A DNA stretch of 64,000 nucleotides from Euwallacea fornicatus (taxonomy: Eukaryota > Arthropoda > Insecta > Coleoptera > Curculionidae), in the NCBI RefSeq assembly GCF_040115645.1, contig NC_089549.1, forward strand, positions 1,550,001 through 1,614,000, given 5' to 3'. Positions 12,001-23,984 of this stretch are shown in pieces (position 1 is the first letter of the stretch; every line of letters starts with the position of its first letter). A program made the translations under genes and the position numbers. Below the pieces are notes generated by a model, which saw only the letters and a list, made by a program, of their open reading frames with translations, did not search any database and was not told where the DNA came from.

Positions 12001-12070
12001 CTGAATACAAAAGAAAGCAAAATGCATCTTCGGCATTTAACTTTTTTTTTTACCGGAAAGTCGCATGTTC
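9061..12070. other. Intergenic DNA with a solo transposon-like end
   Basis: At 9061 'tacagggcgtcccaac' looks like the left end of a TA-targeting inverted-repeat element (compare the CAGGGTG ends elsewhere in this window). I could not find a matching right end. The remainder is AT-rich with no recognised gene; the 108-codon frame at 9261-9587 has no recognisable domain. Confidence 0.35.
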
Positions 12071-12074
12071 CTCA

Positions 12075-12570
12075 CAGGTGGCCAACACAAAGGGGAGAGC
12101 GGAACTATCTTTAGCAAACCTAAAAGTCGCCCTTCATCCAAGAAAAGTCCCGCTCTGTGTCTAATGGGATCGGAAAGCGACCCTCTCTTGCGACCTGTTC
12201 CCAAACAACGAGGCTATAAATTTAGAAAAATATTCTTTCCAATTAGACGGAATAAACACAGCAATTGAACAAAGATATCCAGAAATAGCGAATCGGAAGG
12301 GCGTCGCGTTTGATCAGGACAATGCGTCTTTGATAACTTGACAACAGATGTTGGAACTCGATTGGGATGCTCCTTACCTTACTCACCAGACCACGCGTCC
12401 TCTGATTCACACCTATTTTGATCATTAATGGAAAAAACTTTTCGATAAAGACGAACAATTACGTAGACATTTTTTTTTGTTGAAAATACGCGAGAGATTC
12501 TGCAAAGACGGAAATTTTAAGTTGTCTGAAAAATGGAGAATCGTCATAAAATAGAGTGACATCTATAGTT
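12075..12570 (+). pseudogene. mariner transposase relic (SETMAR/Hsmar1-like type)
   Basis: Translating across frame breaks gives 'LHPRKVPLCV', then after a stop a stretch with 'LDGINTAIEQRYPEIANRKG' followed by 'VAFDQDNA', and later 'HFFLLKIRERFCKDG' and 'LSEKWRIVI'. This order matches the C-terminal half of mariner transposases (L.P.KvllcvWWD; QQLdrLk.ai...rP.laNRKGv.f.QDNArPH; FF..kp..F...GI..L..rW..vi). The second catalytic Asp region (QDNA) is present; the third (SPDLAPSD) is destroyed. In-frame stops and lost motifs show it is inactive. The N-terminal half and terminal repeats are not recognised. Confidence 0.75.
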
Positions 12571-13354
12571 CAAATTATGTAACTTTTACTCACATCATAG
12601 TACGTAACGATTCAGAGTCGCCATACGTAAAATGGCAAGCCATATAAATTCAATGTGTTAGAAAAGAACAGAGATATATTTGAATGTCTGAACGAAATTC
12701 TATTTTTTGGCACGGTTGCTGCTTAGTTTGTTGGTGTTTTGGCTTAATTTGGCGTTTTAAATCGTCGTGTTCTTTGTTTATCAATTTTGGCGGTAAAAAT
12801 GTATCTAGTTAAAACCAAAATAGTGCTCGTGATTACGTATTATCGGTGTTGTCCTTATTATTGTTGGTGTCATGCCCAAGTTCTTAAACAGTCGGTGTAA
12901 GCAGCTTGTTGCGTCACTTACCAACTATTTTCAAAGAAAATTGGGAAGTAATGGGCCCTTGTTACCACTGAATTCAATTAAAGAGGTAAATTGAATTTTA
13001 ATGTTTTGGAATTGAGTATTATAAACTTTTGTTTTATTTTGGCGTGTTTCGAATGCATTAAACTTGAATTTGCCCACTGTAAGGTATCAGCGGCAATTAA
13101 AAGCAATTATTATTATTTAACATTGTTTGTTTATTTATTGGTATTACAATTATTTGCTCTGGATTTACAAGTACCGAGAGTGTTGCATCAATAGCTGACG
13201 AATTTCTGCTACACGTTAATTTTTGAAAAATGTAGCATCACTGCTGATGCGAAGTCTGTGATGTGTATAAAAAGTTACATTATTTGGGCCATACATAAAT
13301 CTTCCAAGTTTCCTTCAAAATCAACACGAAGTTTTCCTACATCTAATACCACAA

Positions 13355-13580
13355 TTAATAAGCTGCGCTTAAGCTTTGCGCAACATGACCTAAAGCTCCA
13401 ATAAGAATAACATTACTGTCACTATTTGAGTTAATTGGACAGCAATAGGCTTTTTACGGGAGGGGGTAAGTGAGCGAAAGCTGTCAAATGTTGTTGATTT
13501 TTGACGGCAACATTATTCTCATTGGAAGGATTCAAGTACGCGTAAGCTTCAGTTAAGCAAAGCTTGAGCTTTACTTCTCG
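13355..13580. repeat. Imperfect inverted repeat, possible MITE
   Basis: The left part reads 'ttaagctttgcgcaacatga' and then 'ccaataagaataacatta'. The right part, reverse-complemented, reads 'tcaagctttgcttaact' and then 'ccaatgagaataatgtt'. The arms are interrupted and of unequal length. It may be a decayed foldback element; target duplications were not found. Confidence 0.35.
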
Positions 13581-16500
13581 ACAACCTGACCGTAGAGAAT
13601 CATTGTTAACCAGATAACAGAACTAGGGTTTTTGTGACCGAACTGGGCGCATAATGTGATAATAAAAATTTTACACTGCGACTGCCTATGGTTGGTATGA
13701 AGATTTAGATTCGCATGAAACAATGAAGTCCTGGAAATTAATCAGGGGACGAGAAATTCCTTGGAAAATCAAGAAAAGTTGATTTACTTATTCGTGGGCT
13801 GTTCACGTATTGCAATTTGACGTTAACAGATGGCTTTACTTAGAAAAAAATTTGAAAAGGTCCTCCTTTAATCTTAAGGCTATTATAAACTTCGAAACGA
13901 AGACATTTCTGCGAACCGCATTTCCACACGTCCAAACGCTAAAAATAGCTCTTCTTTTTGCGTACAGGAAAGTAGTGTTTCCCGCACGGGAAAAAATCCA
14001 CTAGATTTCTCTTCAAACAAGTCATTGAAAATGCTCTATTTCTCATTCGTTTTTCTTTGACTCATATTCACACCCTTTTTCAGGATCGTAAGATGCATTT
14101 CCTTAAAATCAAAGCATTTACTCATAAAATTTGCTGTTTCTCAAATCAGTTTGTCGAACCCATAAAACAAATGTATAGCAAAAAAAATATCACAAGTTAT
14201 TAAACTGAAAGCAAATATTAGTCGCATGTCGAAGTAGATAAGCTGTAATTTCATTTACGTCGCACGAAGACGAAGGATAAACTAGCTGCAAAATGTAATT
14301 TTGTAATTAAAAAGTTACGTTATGCACAAGTTACTTTATTGATTTTGAACTGGGTTTGGTTACTAAAGCTCGGTCCAAGTCCGTCTTTGTCAAGCTGGGT
14401 TAACGCCAGTCTCTAATGGGGCACGCTGTATATTTTTAAGCAGATGGATTAGAAATTTAATTATAGTGCGGCAGATAACTTTCGACTGTGATTTTACTCA
14501 GGACGCCTTTCAGGGGGTTTAATAGTCCGTAAATTCTATTACGCAAAGGAACTTTTCAGATAATTAAAGTGTGTTTTTAGAGTATGAGAAAAAAAAGAAT
14601 ATTTCACTTGTTCGCCCAGTGTGACTTTTCCTACTGTGTTACTTAGATTGCTACGTGCTACATGCCACAATTGAACGTAAAAAATTCGCCAGAAAACGAC
14701 TGAGCCACCATCAGCCCCGAAAGGGCCGATTGGGTTACGTGAACTTTTAATTTAATAAATCAATTTTCAGCGTTTCGAACTGGCTGCCGATAAACAATAT
14801 GAAAGTTTTTGTTCCAAAACGGAGAAAAAACTGAAAAGCGTCCGGTTTGCGTTCGCGAAAGTATGGTTCACACGGCAAACAAAATAAAACGTCTTTTTTC
14901 CTATATAAAGAGCAGACTTTCGTTTTTTAAAAAGTGTTTTTGCACAATCAGAATATTCTGGAAATTTCCTAAGGTAAAATTATCCATAAACAGGGCCGGT
15001 CTTAGAGGCCCGGCGCCCTGGGTGGAACTTCTAATAACCGCCCCCCTATCCCCGAGAAAAACCGCTGACCAGGAAAATCCGCTGTTCTGGGCCGTCCCCC
15101 AACTTCGCCCGTCCACGAGGACTCTAGTGACCATGAATAGCCACTTATTACAAAATGCGTAGTTTTGTTTAACGATTGAGAATTGTGTGGCACTAGCGAA
15201 TGTTAAATGTGAAGGCGCTGATATCAAACTTTATTAATTGTCAAAGAATGAAACCTGAAGGTAAAACCTTCAATAATCTAATATTTTTACAGCACTACAG
15301 ATATGCATTTTTCACCCACGCCATTAAACTCTGAGGAACGACTCTATATTCATTTAAACCATTACGTCCCTATTACATTGTTTAATTTTCTGGTTCAGCT
15401 CTTATTCGGCCTGAGCCCCTATATTGATCCGGGATACCCCAAGTAATTGCTGCCCATCCTACTGTCTCATTTTTATTATAAATAAATATTTCAATGCTAA
15501 CAGAGAAAAGCCGTATAATTAAAGACTCGCTTTCGGATTTCAAAAAAAAAAAAAAACGTGAAGAACTGGGATTAAGGAAAAAAAGCGAAACATTCAAATT
15601 GCTGCATTTACATGCCATTTTTGCTACATATATTGAGTTTTTCCTGAGGATTTTCGCATTTTCTTCATTCCTTATTGAAACCCAGGCACATTTGAACGGC
15701 AAGGCTGTTGTTAAGAACTATCACGTACATGATAATGTAATAAAACTCGATTCCCTTGCCTTGTTAGACCTTGCGCGAGGGTGGCAACTTTTTGTTCTAC
15801 CCACCATTAGGACCTTTTAAACGGCAATACTTATAGTGCACAGATATTTCTTCACTGAAACTTTGAGATTCTTGTGTAGGGCATAATCAGAATAATCATT
15901 GTCAGATTATTCCGTTGGAAAAATCCCTTTCAGTCGCCGACTGTTAGAAGATTTTCTGAATTTCCTAGGTATGTGGGAAAATAGTTTATGAACTACTATT
16001 TCTGGAAGACTATATGGTAACGTCGTAAAGGCTTCCTAAATAAACTCCACGAGTGGCTACTTATTTTTAATTCGCCAAACTTTGTACGTTTCTCCATTTC
16101 GGAAATCGAATTGGCAATAGTGAACACTCCTAAAAAAACTCTCTGTGTACATATGTGGCCTCAATTCGAGGCTCACCGTTGGAGGCGTGAAAAGTAAAAG
16201 AAATGCAAAGTTGGTTAAATAATGCGAAAGTTGCGTAATTAGCCGGGAGAATCTTACTTTCAGCTACAAAATTGCACTTTTATGCCCTAAGGCACAAAAA
16301 TCAGGACAAACGCAGGTAAATTTATTTTGCATCATTTTACTTTGGCAATATACTGCGTCGACGAATGATACTTCCAATTTGGGGTACACGAAATAATGTA
16401 ATTTCATGATGGCTCAGTCATTCCCATCTTACGATAGTTATTTGCACAACAAGGGACAGGATTACTTGCACAACAAGGATAAGTCGAAGCCCGAAGGGAA

Positions 16501-17868
16501 GCGAAAAGCATCAAGGTCCGAGGCGGTGAACGGGCCTTTTCTTCAAGAGTATTTAATTGTTTCCATCACCAATTTTCTGTTTTAGAAAAAAAAGAAGGAA
16601 TGTTCGTATCTATTTATCATTATAAACGTTTCTGCCTACGCATCAAGTGCGGTTTTCTTTCCTAAAATCGGGAAGAAATATTCTGTTTTCCGTGGAAGTG
16701 TTGGAAAAAAAATTGTTTGTCCCTTTGGCGTGATACCACTTTACGTCCTGGCCCATTTTCCAGTTACAGGGGGTACATGTCGAGTTTTACGCCCTTGGTA
16801 CAAAAATTACTAGATACATATTTGCTCTTGTAACTCGTTTCAAGATTCCGCGCAAAAACATTAATCGAGATTTCAATTCGAGATACAGCACGAAAAAATT
16901 TAAAACATGAAATACAAACGTACATAGTACAAAGGCGAAAAAAAATCAGTCATTTAGCGTAGTTTATGAGATGGAAGGGGAAATTACCTGAAATCCCTTT
17001 TTTCGAACACTGGGACCGACTAGCGCTCGCCAAGTCTGGGAACAAGGAGTAAAAACAGGTTTTAAAGGTAATTTATTGAGATTTTTGCAGTGTAGAAATT
17101 TCTGCAAATTCCGGGATTTTTCGTTTGCACGAAGAGGGGCTGAACTTATCTGTTCAATTCACTTGTCGCCAACCGTCGATTATTTATATGTGGAACGTAT
17201 CCCTTCCAGTCATATGGTCCTGGGCGCAAACATCCAACCTCCAACCAACCCTTCCCTGCAAATACCAAACTCGTTAAAATCCATACAGACACCATGCATG
17301 CGTAAGGGCACAAAAACGTGATGAGACAATATCATCCACTTCCTTCTCATAAAATAGTAACCTATTTATTAACCTCACACAATACGTTCAGCAAGAAAAA
17401 AATACGAAAACAATTCGTCGTGGATCAGGGATGGGCCAATAAGAAAAAGGGCTAATACTCCAAAAGGGATGCAGTTGTTTCTCTTTCGCTTTAGCAAACA
17501 AGACGGTTGTCAACATCTGCCCCGGGCGTGACTTGCAATATCTCAAGTTGATGGCAGATTCTGCCACACAGGAAGAATGATTGTGGCTTTTTTTGGGTAT
17601 AAAGGGTAAAGCCTGCCCTAGGAAATAAATAATATTTTTATGCTTAAAAGTGGGGATTGATAGCAATAGTTATGTCTTGAATTATCTTTGACTTTTTTTC
17701 ATTCTCACGTTGATATATTTGATATGAAATTTCATAATAATGTGCCCCGCCGTTTATAATTGTAATCGAATGCTGGCCTAAGAACATAAACTGCACATTA
17801 TTACACCTCAGATAGTCGCTGACAGAATGTGAATTTATCGCACAGAAAATAACCCCTCTGACTTAACT

Positions 17869-17880
17869 CCCCCCCCCCCC
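17869..17880. repeat. C homopolymer run of about 12
   Basis: An uninterrupted C tract in AT-rich DNA. It is directly visible; the exact length may reflect sequencing or assembly error. Confidence 0.7.
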
Positions 17881-18654
17881 TTCGAAAAAAAATGTTTTTT
17901 ACGTGTTTGTTCAATATACATCAGAATGTCTCGTAACAAATACAAAGGTATTTTTCGTATTTTTTCCCCCTATATCTTCGGTCTAGGCCCATTGGGTTTT
18001 CTTAGCATTTAGGTTAATTCAGATCTTGGAAATACCGTGCTCAGGGGTAAGTAATGTAGTTATCGTCCACATGCGGGGCGTCTCATTATCTCTACCACAA
18101 GTCGATATCTCCTTTATGATTAGAGACGTACACTTGAAAACGTTTTGGGGGAAAATTGTTTGATTTGAAGAAACGCATTAATTGGTGGAACTATACCGTT
18201 TTTACTGCTTTCGGGAGGACCGGAAGTCGACGTCATACTTGCTTATTTCAAATGGAACATTCTGTATATTTTTGTATTTTCAGCTTCCACACATTAAAAT
18301 GATTGAATATTTATTAGGTCTCGTTACTCCTAAACTTTACGTTTAAATTCTATATGCGATTTTTGACTCTCTAGAGCTCAGAAGCAAGTCTGTACTTTCG
18401 TTTACACTATTTTTTTTGTACGTTCCGTTAAAACGTAATTTCTGCAAAGTATCAAACCTTCGACTATTTCAACTTTAAACCCTGTTTATATGCTAATCAT
18501 ATGTGGTAGATTCGACTAACAGGAATTTTTTTTTATAAACATTATACAGTTTCTATTAAATCTGAATTTAAACAATTTAAATTTGGTGATGGAATATTTA
18601 TTGCAATAAAAATTCAAAATTATTTCCATGAACTTCTAAACATTTGTTTATTCC

Positions 18655-19290
18655 ATTACGGAAAGAGCGTCGCACATTTGAAAGTATTTGACGTGTAACG
18701 GTAGCGCAAGCTGGTCAGACTCTTCGGTTTTTGTCGTTTTGCGTTGTAAGTTTCCTCGAATAAAATTTTCTCTAATAAGCGCCCATAAAAAAAATCGAGG
18801 GGAATAATGTCTGGCGAACGCGGTGGCCAGGAGGTTAAACTTCCTCCTCGTATCCATTTGTTGGGATATAAAATATCTAACGCATTACGAGAATAACGAG
18901 CGTAACATGGTTGTGCACCATCTTAGTGCGCCCACATAGCCTAACGTATAGCCAGAGGAATATTTTCCAGTAACGTTGGGAGAGGGTTAATTAACAAATA
19001 TATTACTATTAAACTTTATATAAAAAAAATGCGGTCCAACTAAATAATCACCCATTATACCACACCACGCATTTAATGACCAACGATGTTGGAACCGTAG
19101 TCTGCCTCCATCTAGGGTTTTCTGCGCACCAGTAATGCATATTTCGATGATTCATAGCTTTAATGTTGTCGCATGTAGCTTCGTCTGAAAATACGATTTT
19201 TTATAGAAATTCATGATCCTGAGCTGATTTTCCTTGAAATCAGTAGCAAAAGTTCGCCCTCTTTATAAAATCGTTCTCACCCAGTTCTTA
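18655..19290 (-). pseudogene. IS630/Tc1-like (DDE) transposase relic
   Basis: Minus-strand translation, with frame changes, gives in order: 'FSDEATCDNI' and 'NHRNMHYWCAENPRW'; then 'INAWCGIMGDYLVGPHFF'-like sequence; then 'KWIRGG' and 'SWPPRSPDIIPLDFF'. This matches IS630/Tc1-type transposases of insects: the first catalytic acidic residue in FsDE, N-R-H-YW, W.GI....iGP.FF, and the final D in WPPRSPDLTPLDFFLWG. Several stops and frameshifts make it dead. The relic lies between two transposon-like ends (18244-18266 and 19591-19611) that face away from it, so those ends probably belong to neighbouring insertions. Confidence 0.75.
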
Positions 19291-19590
19291 ATTTGAAATG
19301 ATACGATAAGAATGAATTTTATTTTCACTTCAAATTCATGACATTGAAACTCGACTTGTACCCCTTTCCCTATTTAATTGTCTAGAAGACACGTGAGGAT
19401 TGACTGCAACCACGCCCATAAATGTTGATAGTATTATTCTCATTTGTTGCAAAACGTATCCTTACAGATATATAGTAATATTGTTCTATTCTTCCTGGAG
19501 GTTACAACCCTTCACGAAGATCTAGAAATAAAGATATCGAATGACTATTTAATCACTTTAATATGCGGAATCTAAAAATGCGAAAATTTA

Positions 19591-19760
19591 CAGGGTGTTC
19601 CATTTGAAATACGGAAGTTGGCATTGAGTTCCGATACAACAGCAAGTAGTAAAAACAGTTAAGTCCCCCCACATATTACGTGTCATCAACGACTGTCTGT
19701 GGGCTGTTTCTAGCCATAACGGTGATGTTCCTGTAACGGAGTTACATTAGAGACATCCTG
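19591..19760. mobile_element. Small TA-flanked inverted-repeat element (about 170 bp)
   Basis: The left end is TA followed by CAGGGTGTTCC; the right end is GACATCCTG followed by TA. Reversed, the right end reads CAGGATGTC, an imperfect match to the left. TA on both sides fits Tc1/mariner-superfamily insertion. The left end continues CATTTGAAATA, which is also present inverted at 18244-18266, so this end sequence belongs to a family. No coding capacity. Confidence 0.5.
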
Positions 19761-19764
19761 TATA

Positions 19765-22261
19765 AATAGTGTATTAACACACACTGTACTCAAATGATGA
19801 TGTGCGTGAAAATGAAATGAGTTGCGTGAAAGCAGTTGCTAGAATTGAATGAGGCGTGGAAAATTCTAATAAAAAGGTTTGACTCGAAGTTGTTACAAAA
19901 TTGACAAATTTCGAAAAATTTACTCTGGCGGTTTAGTCATACTTTGTGATTTCCAAAAATGACAATTTTAAGCCTTTTTGCTCCCATTTTAAGAATGCCT
20001 ACATGCAGAATCAAGTCCAAAACCTTATCTGAAATGGCATAAAAATGCATTACTTTTTTGTACTTTGTTTGTTGTCGCTATATTCCCCATGGAACTCATT
20101 TTATGTGGGACATCTTTAGCATAGTCAGAGCTTGGATATTTCAAAAATTGAGCTCGGTCTAAAAAGGAAAATGCAAGTAGAGGAAATCGGGTGAACATCT
20201 ATTCTTTACGCTAGGAAACCGTTTGATTTCTACAGGGTGGTTTTTTAGGTGTGCCGGCTATTACTCTCTCGGAATCGGTGAAAGTTGCGGCAAATTAATG
20301 ACCAGGTTAAGAAAAACATAAGTGAAAATAGTATCGCAAATTGCAATTTAGTCCTTGATGGACAAAACGGGAAAATTGCCTCTAGTATTGACCGCATTGC
20401 AATTCATGGCATTAGACGGAGAATTATGATTTTCAACCCGTGGATAGCAGTTTTAAATCGTCGATATTGCGCAAGGCCCAATTAAATTTTATATTCCAGA
20501 GATTCGGGCTCAAAAACGAGGGAATTAATTAAATTTTTGGAACCCACGCAGGTACCCGTAAGAGAGCGTAAACCTTCGGAATTTCTGGCTCCTTCGACAT
20601 CTCGCAGGTGGGAGATTTCTGCGAGAGGTCTTTGTGGGTACTACATCAGGAATCTCCCATGAACGTCTAAATTTTATGGAAGCCTTTTTGAAAAAAGAGG
20701 AATACAAAAATTAGCGTATTAAATTTAAGCAGGATAAAAGTCAATATGCGGAGTATGCCGGGCAGGTACAGAGGCCGTTTGCGGTGACATTCGTTTCACT
20801 AGAAACCACCAACCGTGTCCAAGAAGTGGGTACCATTGAAAATTTGTCATGGATGCGATTAAGTATGGTAGCATTCCTAAAAAATTTATGATGCACTAAA
20901 CAATCGACAGGGGATGAAAGTCTAGCATATACAAAAGGATGTCTAGCCATTGCGGCGCAATGTAACAACTTGGAAAAACCCATCATTAGGAGTTGCAATA
21001 GACCCACTGATAAAAGGGTGATGTACCACCTGTCCAGCTCAAATGATCAGTTCTCTTTACAACTCCAATCAGCATTGTTCCAGCTGTTAGTTCATTTTGG
21101 TTCAGCGTCCATTCGTTAAATTTTCTAATATTGAGCGCCATATATCTCAAAAAGACGCAGAGCAATCCCCTCCGCATAAGGTTCCAGCAAATGGCGTAAT
21201 TTTTTATCGCAAAAGAATAGGAATGTTTAAATTAATTGAATTTTCCGTTCTTCGAATAAAAAGGTTTTAAATTAGTTTGATTATCAGGAATGCACGATGA
21301 AGGAACACGAAATCTGAAGTGATCACTCCCGTGAAGCAGCGTTCGTTTTTCTTGCTCCTACCAGTTTGTCAGGATCATTTTTAGTGTTCTCGCAAGTTAA
21401 TGTGAGAAAAACGAAATTTAACAAAAGTAAAGAATAAGTAATTATTTGTTAAAGATGGAAATTAAAAAGGGTGCAGGTCGCAAAGCCACTTTGGGCAGGT
21501 TGGATGCCTAATAACGGGTCATGATTTATTGAATTAGAACGTGAAGAATGCACATTCGACATCTTCAAATTTTCGGCGTCCTTGAGTAGTTTTCGTCTGT
21601 TGATACGAAAACATCAATGCCTGCAGGTTATGCAAGCTTTAACTCCAGCGACTTTCCAAATTACATAAACATCGATCCACCCAATTTGATCCACCCTGCA
21701 ACCACGAATGTTACGTCTTCCAGTTGATGGCTTAAAGAAAAACATTATTGAATAAATGAAATTAACGAACGATGTACTCGTAAACCACATTTTTCAGTCG
21801 TTTTATTTATCGCGATTTAAATATAAATCAAGGCTTTTAACTTTTATGTAAATACAATAGTTCCCCGACTTCTTTTGACGTAATCCTCACGAGATATATC
21901 TGAATTCAAACCATATAATATAGAATTACCGGACCATTGTTATCAGAAACAAAGGCTGCTCCAGGTGGGCCAAATCTCAGCTCTTCACTCTTCGATGGAG
22001 CTCTGCATGCATCAGTAAGCTGAAGACTCTTTTGTGCGGATCCCATCTTGTCATTATTGGGGTGTCGTCTAGTTGCTAGAAGAGATTAACTATTTATTCC
22101 TTCTCTGCAATATGTCGGCAACATGAGCACATTCCTCTAACGCTATTTGTTTCCATAAATGTCCATCGAATGTGTCTTACATACAGTTTCCCCAATTTTT
22201 TTCACTATTTTTAAAACGAAAATTCCCCTTTTTTTAGGTTATATGTTCCTATACGTATACG
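19765..22261. other. Intergenic DNA, nothing firmly recognised
   Basis: Contains a solo 'tacagggtgg' end near 20231. Minus-strand open frames at 20741-21177 (88 and 63 codons) have no domain I can name. No RNA gene seen. Confidence 0.35.
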
Positions 22262-22822
22262 TACAGGGTGTCCCCGAATGTGGAGGTCAACACCTAACCA
22301 CACATTCCTCGGTCAAAAATATATCGATCCGCGGGGATACACTTATGTATACAAAATTTTCTCAGTTTTTTTTTTAAGTTTTGCAGGTGGGTCGAAAACG
22401 GCTATATGAATTACAACGAATTTCGGCTAAATTTGACTTCGAATCGAAATTCAATGAGATATAAAAGAAGTCGCGCGCCAGGCCGGAAATTTCGTTAAAA
22501 AGTCAACGGTATTCGTGATCGAATAAAAAAGGTGTATTTGACATTCGACCTTCCAGCAATTGACTACTACCCCTGATGGTTCAAGAATAATAACCCTCGT
22601 CGAATGTGCCCCGAGAGGTAGAAGTACTGTGCACCATGCAAATTTTGCTGCGAACCATATAGCCGTTTTTGGTCCATCTCCAAAGCTTAAAAAATGAGAC
22701 CTTGGGAACCCGTATCTCCAGAAGGAGGCAATTTCGTATATAAGTATATCACCATGAATATATATTTTTGACCCAAGAATATGTGGTTAGGTGTTGATGC
22801 CGTAATTCTGGAGCACCCTGTA
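22262..22822. mobile_element. Foldback/MITE-type element, about 560 bp, arms about 160 bp
   Basis: The left arm (22262-22420) and the reverse complement of the right arm (22655-22822) align along their length. Shared blocks include 'acagggtg', 'tcaacacctaaccaca', 'attc.t.ggtcaaaaatatat', 'atacactta'/'atatactta', and 'aaaacggctatatg'. Outer ends are CAGGGTG...CACCCTG flanked by TA on both sides, fitting Tc1/mariner-type integration. The middle encodes no recognisable protein, so this is a non-autonomous element. Confidence 0.8.
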
Positions 22823-23952
22823 TAAAATCGTGCAGCGAAATAACGCAAATCAAAATTTGAAACAATTATTTCAAAAATTGTTCTGTAGAATGCTGAACAA
22901 AGGATCTCTCCAACTGATCTACAGGAGCAGAGAGAAATTTAGCTGGGTTTAGAGGTGATCATTAATAAATCTCTCTTTCTTCTTCGATTTATTGAACTAT
23001 AATTGGAGAGAATTCCCTTTGCAGGCAAGATCTTTGCACTCTTGAAACTTAACGGCTTTTGCTAAAAAACTAAACTAACACGTTAAATATAGGATATGGG
23101 ATGCGCAAAGAGTATATTTTAAGACTACGAAGCAAGGCCGATGCAGGCTTTTAATAAATTCTTAATAAACAACATGTTTAAAAAAATTCATACAAATATT
23201 TCCGTACATATTCGCGCTAGTCTTCCGGCAGCAATATGACCAAAAAAAAATTGACGAAGCCGACTATAGTATGGAGCTATAGGAAAAGGTTTTTAATCGC
23301 AAGAGAATAGAAATGATAAATTATGAAGTTGCCAAAGTTATGAACGTTTGAACATGATGAAAATGCCTCAAATGTTACGATCATACTCACACATTTCGTT
23401 TTTTATATTGATATCGAGAATTTAAATAGTTAAATTTCAGTTCTTGTTACAGATATATTCATAAACAAATTAAAAGTAATTATAGTTGTTTAATAATTAT
23501 TCGTCAAGGTTTAATATCAATTTAATATCTAGGTACAAGTTAACTAAAATGAAGATTCCCGACGGCCGCGTTCAGCAGAACTAACAATTGGCCAACAATC
23601 TGGTACTGTTCACGCATCGATGCAAAAATGAAATCAACGCCCATTTAATTCTATTCGAAGAGTAATGTGTCGTTTGCCGGAAATCGCGACAGTTGCACAA
23701 CCGTTGACTCTACCGAAGTCGGCTCATATAAGCAACTTGTGACTATGTCGCATTATCTTTTAATTATTCGCCATTTGAAAATAGTGGTGGAAAGCAGAAA
23801 AATTCCGGAAACATATTGGCCCGTTTTAAAATAAAAAAATAATGACGAAATGGGTTTTCGCAGTTTGTTACGCTTTTTTAAATTTAATGCACCCTCAATA
23901 CTAACTTCTGGCCTTGGGCGTAACGGTTACGGTCAAATTTAAATCTGAATAG

Positions 23953-23984
23953 TTCGGAAAGACAGGAGTTTATGTCTTTCCGAA
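23953..23984. repeat. Perfect 12-bp inverted repeat, 8-nt loop
   Basis: The arms TTCGGAAAGACA and TGTCTTTCCGAA are exact reverse complements separated by GGAGTTTA. It has no T tract or gene next to it, so no regulatory role is implied. Confidence 0.7.

Larger units (their letters stand above)
12600..18240. other. Intergenic DNA, mostly unrecognised
   Basis: No supported gene. Visible structure includes an imperfect inverted repeat near 13360-13580 (arms sharing 'aagctttgc' and 'aataagaataa'/'atgagaataat'), a GC-rich island at 14991-15130, a doubled 'ttgcacaacaagg' at about 16442-16485 and a run of about 12 C at 17869-17880. The open frames of 106-117 codons near 14.8-15.8 kb lack recognisable domains and overlap on both strands, so they are probably chance. 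Confidence 0.4.
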
